The position numbers and the translations under genes are program-made. Source: Zygnema cylindricum (Eukaryota; Streptophyta; Zygnematophyceae; Zygnematales; Zygnemataceae). From it: a stretch of DNA of 39,238 bases. The stretch spans positions 1-39,238 of the forward strand of contig JBBHKE010000016.1 in the NCBI GenBank assembly GCA_037447655.1. The letters run 5' to 3'. Shown here in pieces: positions 18,790 to 28,259 of this stretch. The notes under the pieces are model-generated. The model did no database searches, was not told where the DNA came from, and saw nothing but the letters and a program-made list of their open reading frames with translations. The stretch's first letter is position 1. The number at the start of each line of letters is the position of its first letter.

Positions 18790-20640
18790 TTAAATCTTAT
18801 GGTGTTTTGCATTTTTCCATTATTTCTCGCCCCAATATTCCCAAATAGTAAATATTCTTCTAACAAATACAGTGAATGTCTCAAAAGTTTAAAAATTCTA
18901 AAAAGAATCCTAAAAAAAAAACTTTTTCATCGTCCACAACTCCTCTTTTTCTTTCTTGTTCTCTTCTTGTTTACTTTACATATTTTCAATTTCAATTATA
19001 TTTATGGCTTTTCCAATTCTGCGTGCCCCCTTTCTCCGACAAAAACTTACCTTTTTCTTTGGCATGACAATGGGCTTTATCCTGTGAAAAACTAAAAAGG
19101 ATTTGAATCAAAAAACCCTAAATATCTTTTAGAAAAATGCCTCAAATGCAAAGCGTCTCAAAACATTGCCAATGATTGAAATCACCGTAAAAAAATGAAA
19201 AATTTAAAATTCATAAACCTCAAAAGTAAAGAAACATTACATCAATTTTATGCAAAAAAACTCAATATCGCTACAACCAGTGTACCCAATTTACAAAAAC
19301 ATTAAAAAATATAACTGAATGCATTTCCGTAGAAAAAAAATACATTATCTTTCCAAACTTGAGGAGAAACACAAATATGACCTCAACTTTGTGACAAATG
19401 TCACTCAAAAAACCAAAAAACAACCCCGTTTTTCCTTTCAAGTTTGTATGTTCCTTCTATGTTCCCACTAACTACTATTTATACTATTGATGAGTCTCAA
19501 CGCCACTAATTATCCGTTCACCTAGAATAGTTTTTTTTTTTTCGTCACACATATAATTCATTGACTTCACGCTAATTGTAAAGATTAATAATGTGTCGAT
19601 CGATTAAATCACTTTCCTCGAAGTGTCGATAATCACACAACTGCACCCGGCCCAAAGAAAAAGAAAAAAAACACAATAACAATGGTTAGTCTCCATGATT
19701 TGAAATATTTCAGTGGCAAGATAATGATGGTCATCCAAAGTCTTTCAGATAGGATGATTTCAAATCAGGTTTTATCCACATTATTTGCATGATTTATTTG
19801 CCCGAAACCGTTCCATACTTAATATAGAGTGGTTTGATGAACAACACCACTTTAATACAGTGTGCTTTTGACAAGCGAAAATGACTTGTGTTCTTAAAGA
19901 AAAACTAATTTAAAAAAAAAGGTCAAGGGAATCGAAAAATTGAAATCAACACGGTCTCCGATCAGAATTTTAAACATCCGTTACCGTGCAGTATAGTATT
20001 GCAGTAGTATATCTCATATTAGTAAACAGTAACTGTGTTTGAGCATAAAACCTAAGTTCCTCAATGAAAGGCCCTCAGTTCCCAACTCACATTTTTTTCT
20101 TTTAACAAACAAAGTGTACAACCAATAGCATGGGTTTAATTTCACAGCAACACACATGACATTATGCGAGCTTTAAAACCTTCAAGAAAAGAATCCGGTC
20201 AGAGTCGCACTAAACTATGTTTGCACAAAAATTAACCCCCGACCAAATTCACCCATAAGTGACAATGAAGGTGACAAAATATGGAGCGTTCGTAATTAGT
20301 GTGAAATCGGCTAATCATAATGAACAACAGCCAAAAAAAGAGGAAAATTTGCTATATGAGGGATAAAATGTACATATTGCCTCCCCTTGATCGATGTTTA
20401 ATAAACAACCATGACCGATTTTGGCACAAAAAAATCATTAACGAAATTATTGAGATTTTGAAAATCTGGTGGCTTGGATGAAGTATCTACATCAACTCAT
20501 GTTAGTCATAAAAAATTCAAGAGCACAGAAAATTGGTGAACTACATGTTTTGAGTGAATTCCTATTTCCGTTGCTATAGGACATTTTATTGATTTCAATA
20601 ACTGCGAAAACCAAAAACATAAAAACGAATGGTTCTATTC
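18790..20640. other. AT-rich intergenic DNA, nothing recognised
   Basis: About 1.85 kb rich in A runs and short stop-filled frames on both strands. No exon with convincing splice sites, no repeat and no RNA gene seen. Confidence 0.5.
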
Positions 20641-20648
20641 AAGCTCAC

Positions 20649-20675
20649 CTTTCATGGGGGGAGGGCGTGGAGGTC
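20649..20675 (-). other. Orphan proline-cassette microexon candidate
   Basis: Minus strand: GATGTAG, 27 bases, then GTGAGC. In phase 1 it reads (G)PPRPPPMK plus one base, the same length, phase and style as the five plus-strand microexons and close to VSHPPPMKS. It lies 394 bp beyond the DOMON stop. The DOMON exon 1 donor is phase 0, so it does not fit that transcript directly. It could be an alternative exon, a relic of a longer gene, or part of an unseen minus-strand gene. Confidence 0.45.
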
Positions 20676-21068
20676 CTACATCCCACAAAACCCCCCTCAA
20701 ATCAGCTTTGAGTCAAACCTTGAGTCTATTTCTATGTAAAGCAGTTTATAAATAGCAAATGTCCAATGTGAATTAGCGTTGACTTTATATATATCACAAT
20801 TCTATGCACATGATGTTTAAGTAGGACCCAATCCATTTCACAATAATCCATGGTTTACGAAATAACAACTAATCCAGTTTACCAAATTGATCAATAAGCG
20901 ATAAGGAGAATTAAATCCGTTTTCTTTACAGTTACTTTCCTTTTCCGGATTTTATAAAAGTGAATTTGTATTTATCGTTGTCACAACGATTACTTAATAA
21001 TTTTCAGTATTGCTAACTTGATAACATCATTTTTGCGACAAATAAAAAAAAAAAAAACTCTGGCCAGT

Positions 21069-22547
21069 TTATGACTTCTCCCTTTGGGAAAAAGGAAAAA
21101 ATGTACCACTTAGAGGAGGCCTTTTGAAAGGAGGAGGAGAGCGCTGCAAAACAAAACGACAACAAGAAAAAAAAAATGAGATTGGTAAATTGATAGCATT
21201 CACCAGATGTCTGATCTAAACTATTTTTAAGAAATGAATCCATGCTAATCTTGTATTATAAAGGTTTTTTTAATGCATATCAGTTCTGCTAAGCAGCCTT
21301 CTTGTAGGACTTCAGAAGTGTACGGAACTCGCTTAATGTCGATCCTAGGTTACGGCTTAGAGATAAAATATGGGTTTATTAGCATAAATATTAACACACT
21401 AACATAAAATATGGTTAAATGAATTTCTTCAAAAATTAAATGCACAATGGTTTGATTATGAAACAGGAACTAACTAGCTAGAAAAACGAAAGAAAGAAAG
21501 TTAGCAGAATTCATCAAGGCGTATACTTTCTATAAAAACGTTAATTGCAAGGAGGAGAGCAGAGGAAAAAAAAAAACGAAGGACCATAAAAAGGAATTGG
21601 AAAGAGAAAGTGCGAAAAAGAAGGGCAAGGAGGAGCATAAGAGGAGAAAGAGGAGGAATAAGAAAGTAAAAAAAATAGGAAAATGAAAGAGAAAAAAAGA
21701 GAGGAAGAAAATGAAAGAGAAGGAAAAGAAAAAACGAAGGAAGGATCTTAAAAAACGAGAGGAAACAGGAAAACGTAGAATAATAAAACGAGGAGCAAAC
21801 GATTATAAGAGATTCTAGAAAAAAAAAGGAGTAAGAATAATTGTTTACCTTAGGAGGAGAAGGCGGTGAAGGAGGACGAGGCTCGACGAGTCCTGGTAAG
21901 GAAGTTTCGCGGAAGTCACGAAGACCTTTGTCGGATTTCCCATCGGACGACACGTGTTCCAACATAGCCGTTCCCGCGATCCCGCCTTTTCCGGTAGCTG
22001 ACGTGGGCCCCTTGGCGTACACACTAATAAACTTCGCTTTGGCGCCAAGCGTAATTTCAAACTGAATGTAAATTTTTTCCGCCGCCACGCCGTTGTTTAT
22101 TGTTGATTGGATGAAACATTTTTTTCTCGTCACGTTTAAACGCTTTTTGGTGTCGTCGATTGCCACGCCGCTGTTTTCGGTGCTAGTGAGCCACAATTGG
22201 ACAACTTTAGGTCCGGCGATCGTATTATAACAAGCCAAAACCGCACTATTTGCCATTTCTTGATTATCTTTCGTATTAAATCCAAAAGATACCCATCCGC
22301 CGGGCTTACGTGGCGTGGAAACGAAAAGACCCTTTAAGTATTTTTGGTTAGGGTTTAGGGTGTTGTTGAATTTGAGGGACCATGCGAGCGTGGATTTGTC
22401 GCGTAGTGTGGCACACGTGGAGTAGTTTGAGGGGACGAATTGGAAGGAGCTGTAGCAAGTTAAGCTGGTAAGAGCGGTTGTACGGATAGGTACGGAAGTG
22501 AGAATAGAGGCGGCTAGGAGAAGAATAGTGGGGATTGAGTGGGCCAT
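21069..22547 (-). CDS. Secreted DOMON-domain protein (AIR12-like), proline-rich tail
   Basis: Two exons: 22547-21849 and 21143-21069, with a phase-0 GT-AG intron of 705 bp; the acceptor has a strong pyrimidine tract and TTTTGCAG. The product is about 257 residues: signal peptide (MAHSIPTILLLAASILTS), then a DOMON domain (about 30-195) with GGWVSFGFN, QEMANSAVLACYN and KVVQLWL. The Met in QEM and a His near LEHVSSDG are candidates for the two heme-b ligands known in AIR12. Four cysteines could form two disulfides. The tail is RPPSPPSPPK joined by splicing to RSPPPFKRPP, then SGTFFPFSQREKS. There is no cytochrome b561 domain and no obvious GPI signal. Probable role: apoplastic electron transfer. 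Without splicing, the frame runs 115 codons into a pyrimidine-rich intron, which looks wrong. Confidence 0.8.
21560..21835 (-). repeat. Polypyrimidine intron tract (sense strand) of the DOMON gene
   Basis: On the plus strand 21560-21835 is mostly A/G (GAAAGAGAAAAAAAGAGAGG and similar), so the DOMON pre-mRNA carries a long pyrimidine run directly after its donor at 21848. The translated Phe/Leu/Ser run is a composition effect. Confidence 0.85.
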
Positions 22548-22642
22548 TGTGATTGGAGGGAAGGGTGGAGAGAGAGAGGGGAGAGAGAGTGAAAGAAGAG
22601 GGGCACGTAAGGACGGAGCGAGTCATGTGAGTGAGAGAGGAG

Positions 22643-22649
22643 TTTTATA
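22643..22649 (-). promoter_or_regulatory. TATA box of the DOMON gene
   Basis: TATAAAA on the minus strand, about 95 bases upstream of the ATG at 22547; conserved as TATAAATA in the truncated copy near 4700. Confidence 0.6.
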
Positions 22650-22703
22650 CTTAGGGATGGTTTTAATAAAAAATTGTCGTTTCTTGGATCGGACGGCTGC
22701 AGT

Positions 22704-22711
22704 GACGTCAT
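22704..22711. promoter_or_regulatory. TGACGTCA palindrome upstream of the DOMON gene
   Basis: About 55 bases upstream of the TATA motif, inside CAGTGACGTCATCGGG, which is unchanged in the truncated copy at 4762-4769. A TGA/CREB-type bZIP core; stress or redox control would suit an AIR12-like gene, but this is inference. Confidence 0.5.
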
Positions 22712-23114
22712 CGGGTTTCTTTTCACCGCTGGAAAATAAAAAAAAGAGGGAATCTTTGATGCGCTAGAGATCCTGACACTGTCAGATTTCGTTTGTCCAC
22801 CCGAGGTCACTAATGTAGATCGTACGGACGACAAAATAGTGAAGTACGCGTCAGTATTTTGGCTGGAAGGGAGACGTGACACCACACATTTTCGCTCCAG
22901 ATCCGTCCAAAAACACAGGACTGGGCTCCATGGGAACCTATTTGGGAAGTCAAAAACGTTTTCTTTTGGAAATGATCCCATTGGTCGTTTCAAATAGGGT
23001 CAAATTTTTGGCCATTGACGATTCGCCATATGTTTAGATTATATTTTTTTCACCATTGCTTTTCCCGTCTATTTTTTTATTGTCGGGATCAGTCTCCGGA
23101 AGTGGACGAATCAG

Positions 23115-23639
23115 TTGACTATTTGTCGCGACGTGAAAGTTATTTTGGAATTTTACGGCGATTTTTTTTGGCATTTTTTTTTTTTTCCAGTAAAAGGGTG
23201 TGCCCATGTGTTAAAGTATCGGATTTTCTGTCGTTTTCTTCTGGAATCAGTCCACAACGAGAAAATCTTTTACCGTACGATAAACTTGGATTTACCACAG
23301 TATCTTGATGATTTGAATGTGGGAGAGTCTTGGAGTCTTTGGTCCTCCTTTTGGCGTTATCATATTTTCGACCAATGGGCGCGCGATGCCAGCTCATCAA
23401 AGAAACTCTTAACGAAAATCACCTCGCGAGGTGATTTTAGATCGGATAGCAGTAGAACAACGAATGATAAAACGTTCATGCACGTGCGACACAAATGGGA
23501 AATTTCCAGCACGACGGGGAGTTCACAGAAAAAGAACGACTGGGAGTTCAGAGAAGTTTGTCTGTTTGTAACTTGTACGAAGAATCTCTACGAAGGTACG
23601 GACAGTCTTACGATTTCACAAAAAGTCGATAGAGTGTGA
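23115..23639 (+). CDS. Hypothetical ORF divergent from the DOMON gene
   Basis: Open frame of 174 codons; the part from 23191 on (VKGCAHVLKYRIFCRF...) follows a T-run ending in TTTTCCAG and can be read as a phase-1 exon. The truncated duplicate keeps the acceptor-like AG and the next codons (VKGCARVL, near 5263), then diverges. The later half is Trp/Ser/Lys-rich (ESWSLWSSFWRYHIFDQWAR) with ordinary composition and no homology I recognise. The frame stops 16 bases before a MITE. It may be a 3' exon of a divergently transcribed gene, or chance. Confidence 0.3.
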   Translation: MTICRDVKVILEFYGDFFWHFFFFPVKGCAHVLKYRIFCRFLLESVHNEKIFYRTINLDLPQYLDDLNVGESWSLWSSFWRYHIFDQWARDASSSKKLLTKITSRGDFRSDSSRTTNDKTFMHVRHKWEISSTTGSSQKKNDWEFREVCLFVTCTKNLYEGTDSLTISQKVDRV

Positions 23640-23655
23640 CAACATTGTAGACGTA

Positions 23656-24150
23656 CAGTACACCGCGAATCGTAATTAGAGTAAATTACTCTAATTCGGT
23701 CGCTCGAAATTTCGACTCTATCACATCAAATAGAGTAAATGATTCTAATTTTTTCATTATGCTATTTCAGGTAAGGTTTAATTAACGTTTTTAATTCTAA
23801 TATATGTTCGTTTTAAATAGTGTGGAGTACGGACGACGTCCGACCGTGCAAAATTGTACTTTTATAAGTAAAAAAGTACAAATAATGATTTAATACAGGC
23901 CATTATCATGTAACTGCGTTTTAACAAACCGCGTAGTTCAAACGTCATAGTGACGATAAACTGTACGTTTTGTCAGATTCTGTAAAAACACCTTATTTAC
24001 AGTAGAGGATATTAGCTTGCCAAATTAGAGTACACCGCATAAATTAGAGTAAATTCCTTTTTGAAACCTAGAGTAAATTACTCTAATTATTTATTTCTCT
24101 TTTTTTCCTCTAATTTTTTCATTACTCTAATTACGATGCGCGGTGTACTG
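23656..24150 (+). mobile_element. MITE of the ATTAGAGTA family, copy C (complete)
   Basis: 495 bp with good TIRs: CAGTACACCGCGAATCGTAA at the left; the right end is its near-perfect inverse, ending GATGCGCGGTGTACTG. Contains ATTAGAGTAAATTACTCTAA inner palindromes and the GACGACGTCCGACCGTGCAA block shared with 236-500 and 6754-7278. TA precedes the left end and CA follows the right, so a TA target duplication with one mutation is possible. No coding capacity; needs a transposase in trans. Confidence 0.9.
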
Positions 24151-24191
24151 CACTGACAGCGCCTGCCAAAATTTAAGAAACCTAGTCTGTA

Positions 24192-24450
24192 CTGTACAGT
24201 ACAGTACTGTACTGTACACCGCCAATCGTTATTAGCGTTGTGTACACTAATTCCGTCCCGCTTTTTTTTTTAATTATTCTCCATTAGCGTAGTTCATTCT
24301 ATTTTTTTCTGTATTCTATTTAGGGTTAATTTTTATGTACCGTACAAAACGCTAGTACGACATCATGTAATTAGTGTGGTGTACGGATTGTGTCAGGCCG
24401 TACAGAATTGTACTTTTTTAAGTAAAAAGGTACAATTTATTATGTTTAAT
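24192..24450 (+). mobile_element. Diverged relative of the same TIR family
   Basis: Starts CTGTACAGTACAGTACTGTA then CACCGCCAATCGTTATTAGCG, a variant of the family terminus, and shares an inner block (GTGGTGTACGGATTG...TTGTACTTTTTTAAGTA) with the MITEs. The right boundary is not clear. It directly follows copy C, so the two are clustered. Confidence 0.55.
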
Positions 24451-25059
24451 AGCCGCGGACGCATGAGAATGTGCGGTCTTAGAAGGGGTTGAATCCGGGT
24501 CCTAAAAATTTACGTTCACACTTATTAGACCAACAACCGTATTGTCAACAGTGTGAACGTCAAACAAATTGGTCTGTGGAAAGTCATTTTTTTCAGTAAA
24601 TGAACGTAACTGATGCAATGTCGCAGCGGCGAATAACTGTAACCTAGACATATACAATTTCAATACCGAGTAGGATCTCTGTAAGCACTTTCAGTTACTA
24701 TTAATGCTATTTTATGGTTATGGTCCATTTAGCGTAAAAGTTTATTGTATTAAGGTGAAGATGGTCCCATTTAGTATAAATGTCCATTGTAATATGGTGT
24801 CGAACACAAAATAAAGTAAACGTTTATGTTAATACGGGGTTGATGTGCCAAAAAATACTAAATTAAGGTTGTTATTTGTATTTTTTAGAATAAAACAACA
24901 TCATTTGGCGTTGGTGATATTTGGGGATAGGAAACGCCAAACGCGGACAGTCCATAAAAAAAAGAATTTGTTTTTGGCGAATCACAACCAACCGTTTTTT
25001 AGAGGGAATTTTTACAGCGTTTTTTTTACAAATATTTCATTTTGTTCACCGCGAAGCAG
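24451..25059. other. No gene recognised
   Basis: About 600 bp after the MITE cluster. The short ORF from 24845 is AT-rich with no motif. No supported exon. Confidence 0.4.
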
Positions 25060-25850
25060 ACGAACGCTCCGCCGCCTACTCCACCTTTCATCCATGGGTT
25101 CCACCCTATCAACCTACCATTTCCTCGTCCAGCCACCCTGTCTCTTCCATATCTCCTTAACTTTATGGTGAATATCGTTCCCTCTTCCGGTTTGTGTGTC
25201 CCTCACCTTCCCCTTGCTCCGCCTCCCCTCCCCCCCCCCCCCTTTTCCTCTCTCTCTACCTCTGTTGCACTCTCTTTATTTTCTCCTCTCCCTCTCTCTC
25301 CTTTTCAGTGTGTGTCGCTTTAATTGTTTACATGTTCTCCAATTGTATTGTTATCCCCTTTCCTTCTCCCCCTTCTCCTCTACCTCTCTACCCTTGCCTC
25401 TTTCTCTCCCAATCTCCCTCTACCCTCTCACTCTCCCCCTCTCTCCCTCTAAATATGCTTCTCCCTATCCGTGAATCCCACTCTCTCCCTATATTCTTAT
25501 ATCTTTCCCTCCTCACACTGAAGGTGTCTATCGCACCCCTCAAAATGTGTCTACCTTCTCCCCCCTCCCCATCCCCCCCCTTCAAATGACGCCCCTTTGC
25601 CCTCAATCTATTCCTTCCTTTATCGTGGATCTCTCGGATTTGTTTCTACGTAGCTGTTTTTTTTTAACCTTTTGTTGTATTTTGTTTTATTTGTTTGTTT
25701 TTTGTTGTTATTCGAATTATGTTAGTTGTGGCCGCTAATTTGATTCACTTTTTTTTGTTTGTCTATTTTGCAGTTGTGACATATGCAGTATTTCTTCTAC
25801 AAATGGAGATAACAGGCATACTATTGAAGTATAAAAGAATAAGTTTTGAA
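25060..25850 (+). CDS. Possible two-exon gene fragment
   Basis: GCGAAGCAG at 25051-25059 is followed by an open, C-rich stretch (TNAPPPTPPF..., to VPSSG) ending at a GTTTGTG donor at 25190, phase 1. TTTTGCAG at 25765-25772 then opens a phase-1 frame, 25773-25850: VVTYAVFLLQMEITG, then a basic end and TGA. The phases agree. The intron is a 400-base C/T tract like those of the two good genes nearby. No upstream exons found, and alternative frames of the first exon are also open. Confidence 0.25.
25190..25590 (+). repeat. C/T-rich polypyrimidine tract
   Basis: About 400 bases of CTCTCCCT-type sequence with few purines, broken near 25325 and 25460. The Ser/Pro/Leu ORFs across it in all frames are composition effects. 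Confidence 0.9.
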
Positions 25851-26068
25851 CGATAGGGGGGAAGTGAGAGAGGAGAGAAAAAGGGAAGGCGAGGAAAGGA
25901 AGAGAGTAGAGGTGAGGGAGGAGAGGGGGGAAAGAAAAAATGAAAGATTTTAAAAGAGGTAGGGAATGGGTAGCTTTGATGTTATTGAGTTTAGTTTTTT
26001 ATTACACAAATAAAATAAAAAAATTAAATATGGAGAAATGTAGGTAAGAATAATATTTCGTGTTTTCT

Positions 26069-26621
26069 TGATACTTATTTTTGATTGAATTTGAACGTTT
26101 TTAGGTTTATTTTTAGTAAGATTAGTTGTTTTGTGTGAAATTTTTTAAGTGTTTTCAAGCGTTTTTCAGTGTATTTCAGCTTATTAGGTTACTTTGAGAT
26201 AGTTTTAAAAGAAATTTCAGTGTGTATTAAACTTAGAGAATAAATTTTCCGAAAATATTTACGTTTTACATTTATTTAGTACCTTTACTTGTTTTTCTTT
26301 TTTCAAAATCTTTACAAAATCTCCCCTTTCTTCACATTGAGGAAACCAATTTATCCTTTCACCTCCCTGTCCTTCCCTCCCTTCTCTTCTATTTTTTGTA
26401 AAACTTAATTCAAGATGTTTCGAAAAAATAAGTTTCAGATTATTTTACCATCGTTTTTTATCTTGCTTTTGACATATAAATATTATGTCTTTCAAATGAT
26501 TATTAATTCTAATTATCTTCCTATGAATTGGACTTTGGTTTTTCCTTTTTGTCCCTTGTTATGTAATTAATAAAAAACAAAAAACAAGAAAAAGAAAATA
26601 ATAAATCTATAATGTGACGTT
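26069..26621 (+). repeat. 545-bp dispersed repeat, copy 2 (pair with 18239-18787)
   Basis: Nearly identical to 18239-18787. Similarity ends at GTGAC, a few bases before the LTR-like sequence that begins TGTTAAGGG at 26628. A purine-rich tract (25860-25940) lies on its left. Confidence 0.9.
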
Positions 26622-26633
26622 GAATCTGTTAAG

Positions 26634-26677
26634 GGTCATTTAGCGTCAGTTCACTGGTCATTTAGCGTCAGTTCACT
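26634..26677 (+). repeat. 22-bp tandem duplication
   Basis: Two exact adjacent copies of GGTCATTTAGCGTCAGTTCA plus CT, at the start of the putative LTR. Confidence 0.95.
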
Positions 26678-26871
26678 TTTGTCACATCTGTACCTTTTCA
26701 TTGTATGTGTCGGTGGTCTTGTTCGTACTTTTCATTTCCTACGTCGGTCAAGTCTTGCCGTCATATCCGGAAGACTTACTTTTGGTCCTGTCCGTACTTC
26801 TTTACGTCGGTCCAGTCTTTTTGTACTTTTCATTACATATGTTGGTCTAGTCCTTTCTACGTACAAAGTCC

Positions 26872-26935
26872 TTTGACCGTCAGTCCAGTCTTTTGACCGT
26901 CGGTCCAGTCTTTTGACCGTCGGTCCAGTCTTTCT
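26872..26935 (+). repeat. 21-bp tandem repeat, three copies
   Basis: Three units of TTTGACCGTCGGTCCAGTCT plus T, the first with one change. Looser relatives (ACGTCGGTCCAGTC, TACGTCGGTCAAGTC) lie upstream from 26740, so the U3-like region seems built from this word. Confidence 0.9.
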
Positions 26936-27127
26936 TTTGTCTTACATACATTTATTAGAATCTAGACTAGGACCCTTTGTTACAGCGTACCTTAGAACGT
27001 TTAGACTCCACAGTAATTAGCACTGTATATTTTGTATATAAGTGACTCTTCTCACTTAATAAAATCATCCCAAATACAAATCAATTCCTCTCTCCAATGC
27101 ATTGATCTTTCTCTTGTGTACAATTTC

Positions 27128-27600
27128 ATGGCTTCCGCCAATCCACCTCCAATAGGTTATGGGCCTAGCCATGCCACTTCTAATAGTATCCACTTCTAAT
27201 AGTATCCAGAAGTTTGATGGCCAAAATTTCTATGATTGGTCATTTTCATCCATGCATTTTTTCAAACACAAGAAGATTTAGGACCATTTTATAGGACTTT
27301 CAAAACTTCCTATCCTTTCCTCTACTGATACACCAGCAAAAAAAGCTACAAAAGAGTTGGCAATAGCTACATGGAAACAAAAGGATGAGCATGCGCACGC
27401 TCACCTAGTGATGTCACTTACTACAAAGCGCACTCGTCTTATTCGTGGCGCCTCCTCTTCCGCCGAGGCTTGGAGTCGTCTTCAAGCAGCTTACATTCAA
27501 ACCGGATGGGCCGCTCGACGAATTAAAAAATGAGCGTTTTTTAACTCCATGAAAATGCCGTCGGAATCGATCGATCACAGTCGTGACGTTAAAACCCCTA
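27128..27600 (+). pseudogene. Copia-type gag fragment (UBN2/DUF4219-like)
   Basis: From ATG 27128 (MASANPPPIGYGPS). After a 16-bp tandem duplication (27176-27191 and 27192-27207) that shifts the frame comes KFDGQNFYDWSF, the hallmark start of copia gag, then TWKQKDEHAHAHLVMSLT, AEAWSRLQAAY and, after another frameshift near 27528, SMKMPSESIDH. It has also an early stop. The match to Ty1/copia gag is by motif order. Around 27590 the sequence stops looking like copia gag and runs, in frame, into the protease below. Confidence 0.65.
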
Positions 27601-28259
27601 ACACAGGTATTTCTTTGTCATTTACTAAAGAACCTTCTCCTCCCTTGCTCGAAACCGCTTCAGCCATCGCGGCTGAAGCTCTCAACATAGTGAATCGGAC
27701 TATACATGAGGCACACCGCGTGAAGGAACCCTTGTGCATTCTATCCGCTATGATTTCCGACTCACCAAAAATCTCCCCTATCTCTTTACTCTCCGACAGC
27801 TCAGCTGCAGCTGCCCCGTTACAAACACTTCAGCTGCACAGAAATCTTGCTGCTATTCAACCTATTTCCATAGAGGAGCGAAAGTCTCTCGATCCTCACA
27901 TCATTTTTTTGGATAATGCGAAAGGTTCATTCTTGATCAATGGTATAGCCCCTTCCCTACCTCTCATGGATACGGGTGCAAAGCCGGTGATATTGGGCTC
28001 TAGCTTTGCATTGAAGCTTGGTCTAACTCCGGACAAGCTTCAGTCCACTTCTACTCGCTTGTTAACATCAGCGAGTACAACCGAATTGGTCTTAGGAATC
28101 ACTAAGGAATCGCTTGTTTTCAGGTTCCAGAACGAAATGGCCTCAGACTTTGCTGAAATCTCGGTTCACGCTCTAGTCACTAAATGTAGAGACTATGAAT
28201 GCCTAGTGGGACAAGACGTTATATTTCGTGTAGGGGGTGGTGTTAACATGCATGATTAA
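27600..28259 (+). pseudogene. Retropepsin-like aspartic protease region
   Basis: Frame open from 27549 to a TAA at 28257-28259. The catalytic motif LMDTGAKPVILG (near 27967) is followed by SFALKLGL and, towards the end, CLVGQDVIFRVGG, a typical retroviral-type protease order. An Ala/Ser-rich linker precedes it. The same frame continues past the stop into the methyltransferase, so this was part of one polyprotein. D-T-G-A is intact. Confidence 0.7.

Larger units (their letters stand above)
26628..27122 (+). mobile_element. Putative LTR of a copia-like element
   Basis: Begins TGTTAAGGG and ends TTGTGTACA (TG...CA). Near the 3' end are a TATA motif (TGTATATAAG, 27035) and AATAAA (27058), normal for LTR promoter and polyadenylation signals, and a gag-like ATG follows at 27128. 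It has internal 22-bp (26634-26677) and 21-bp (26872-26935) tandem repeats. No second LTR copy was found, and no primer-binding site is clear, so boundaries are approximate. Confidence 0.55.

Noticed and set aside
21501-21848. Hydrophobic C-terminal extension of the DOMON protein as a membrane anchor
   Set aside because: It reads through a GTAAAC donor into a pyrimidine tract. The spliced alternative joins another proline-rich exon with a good acceptor.
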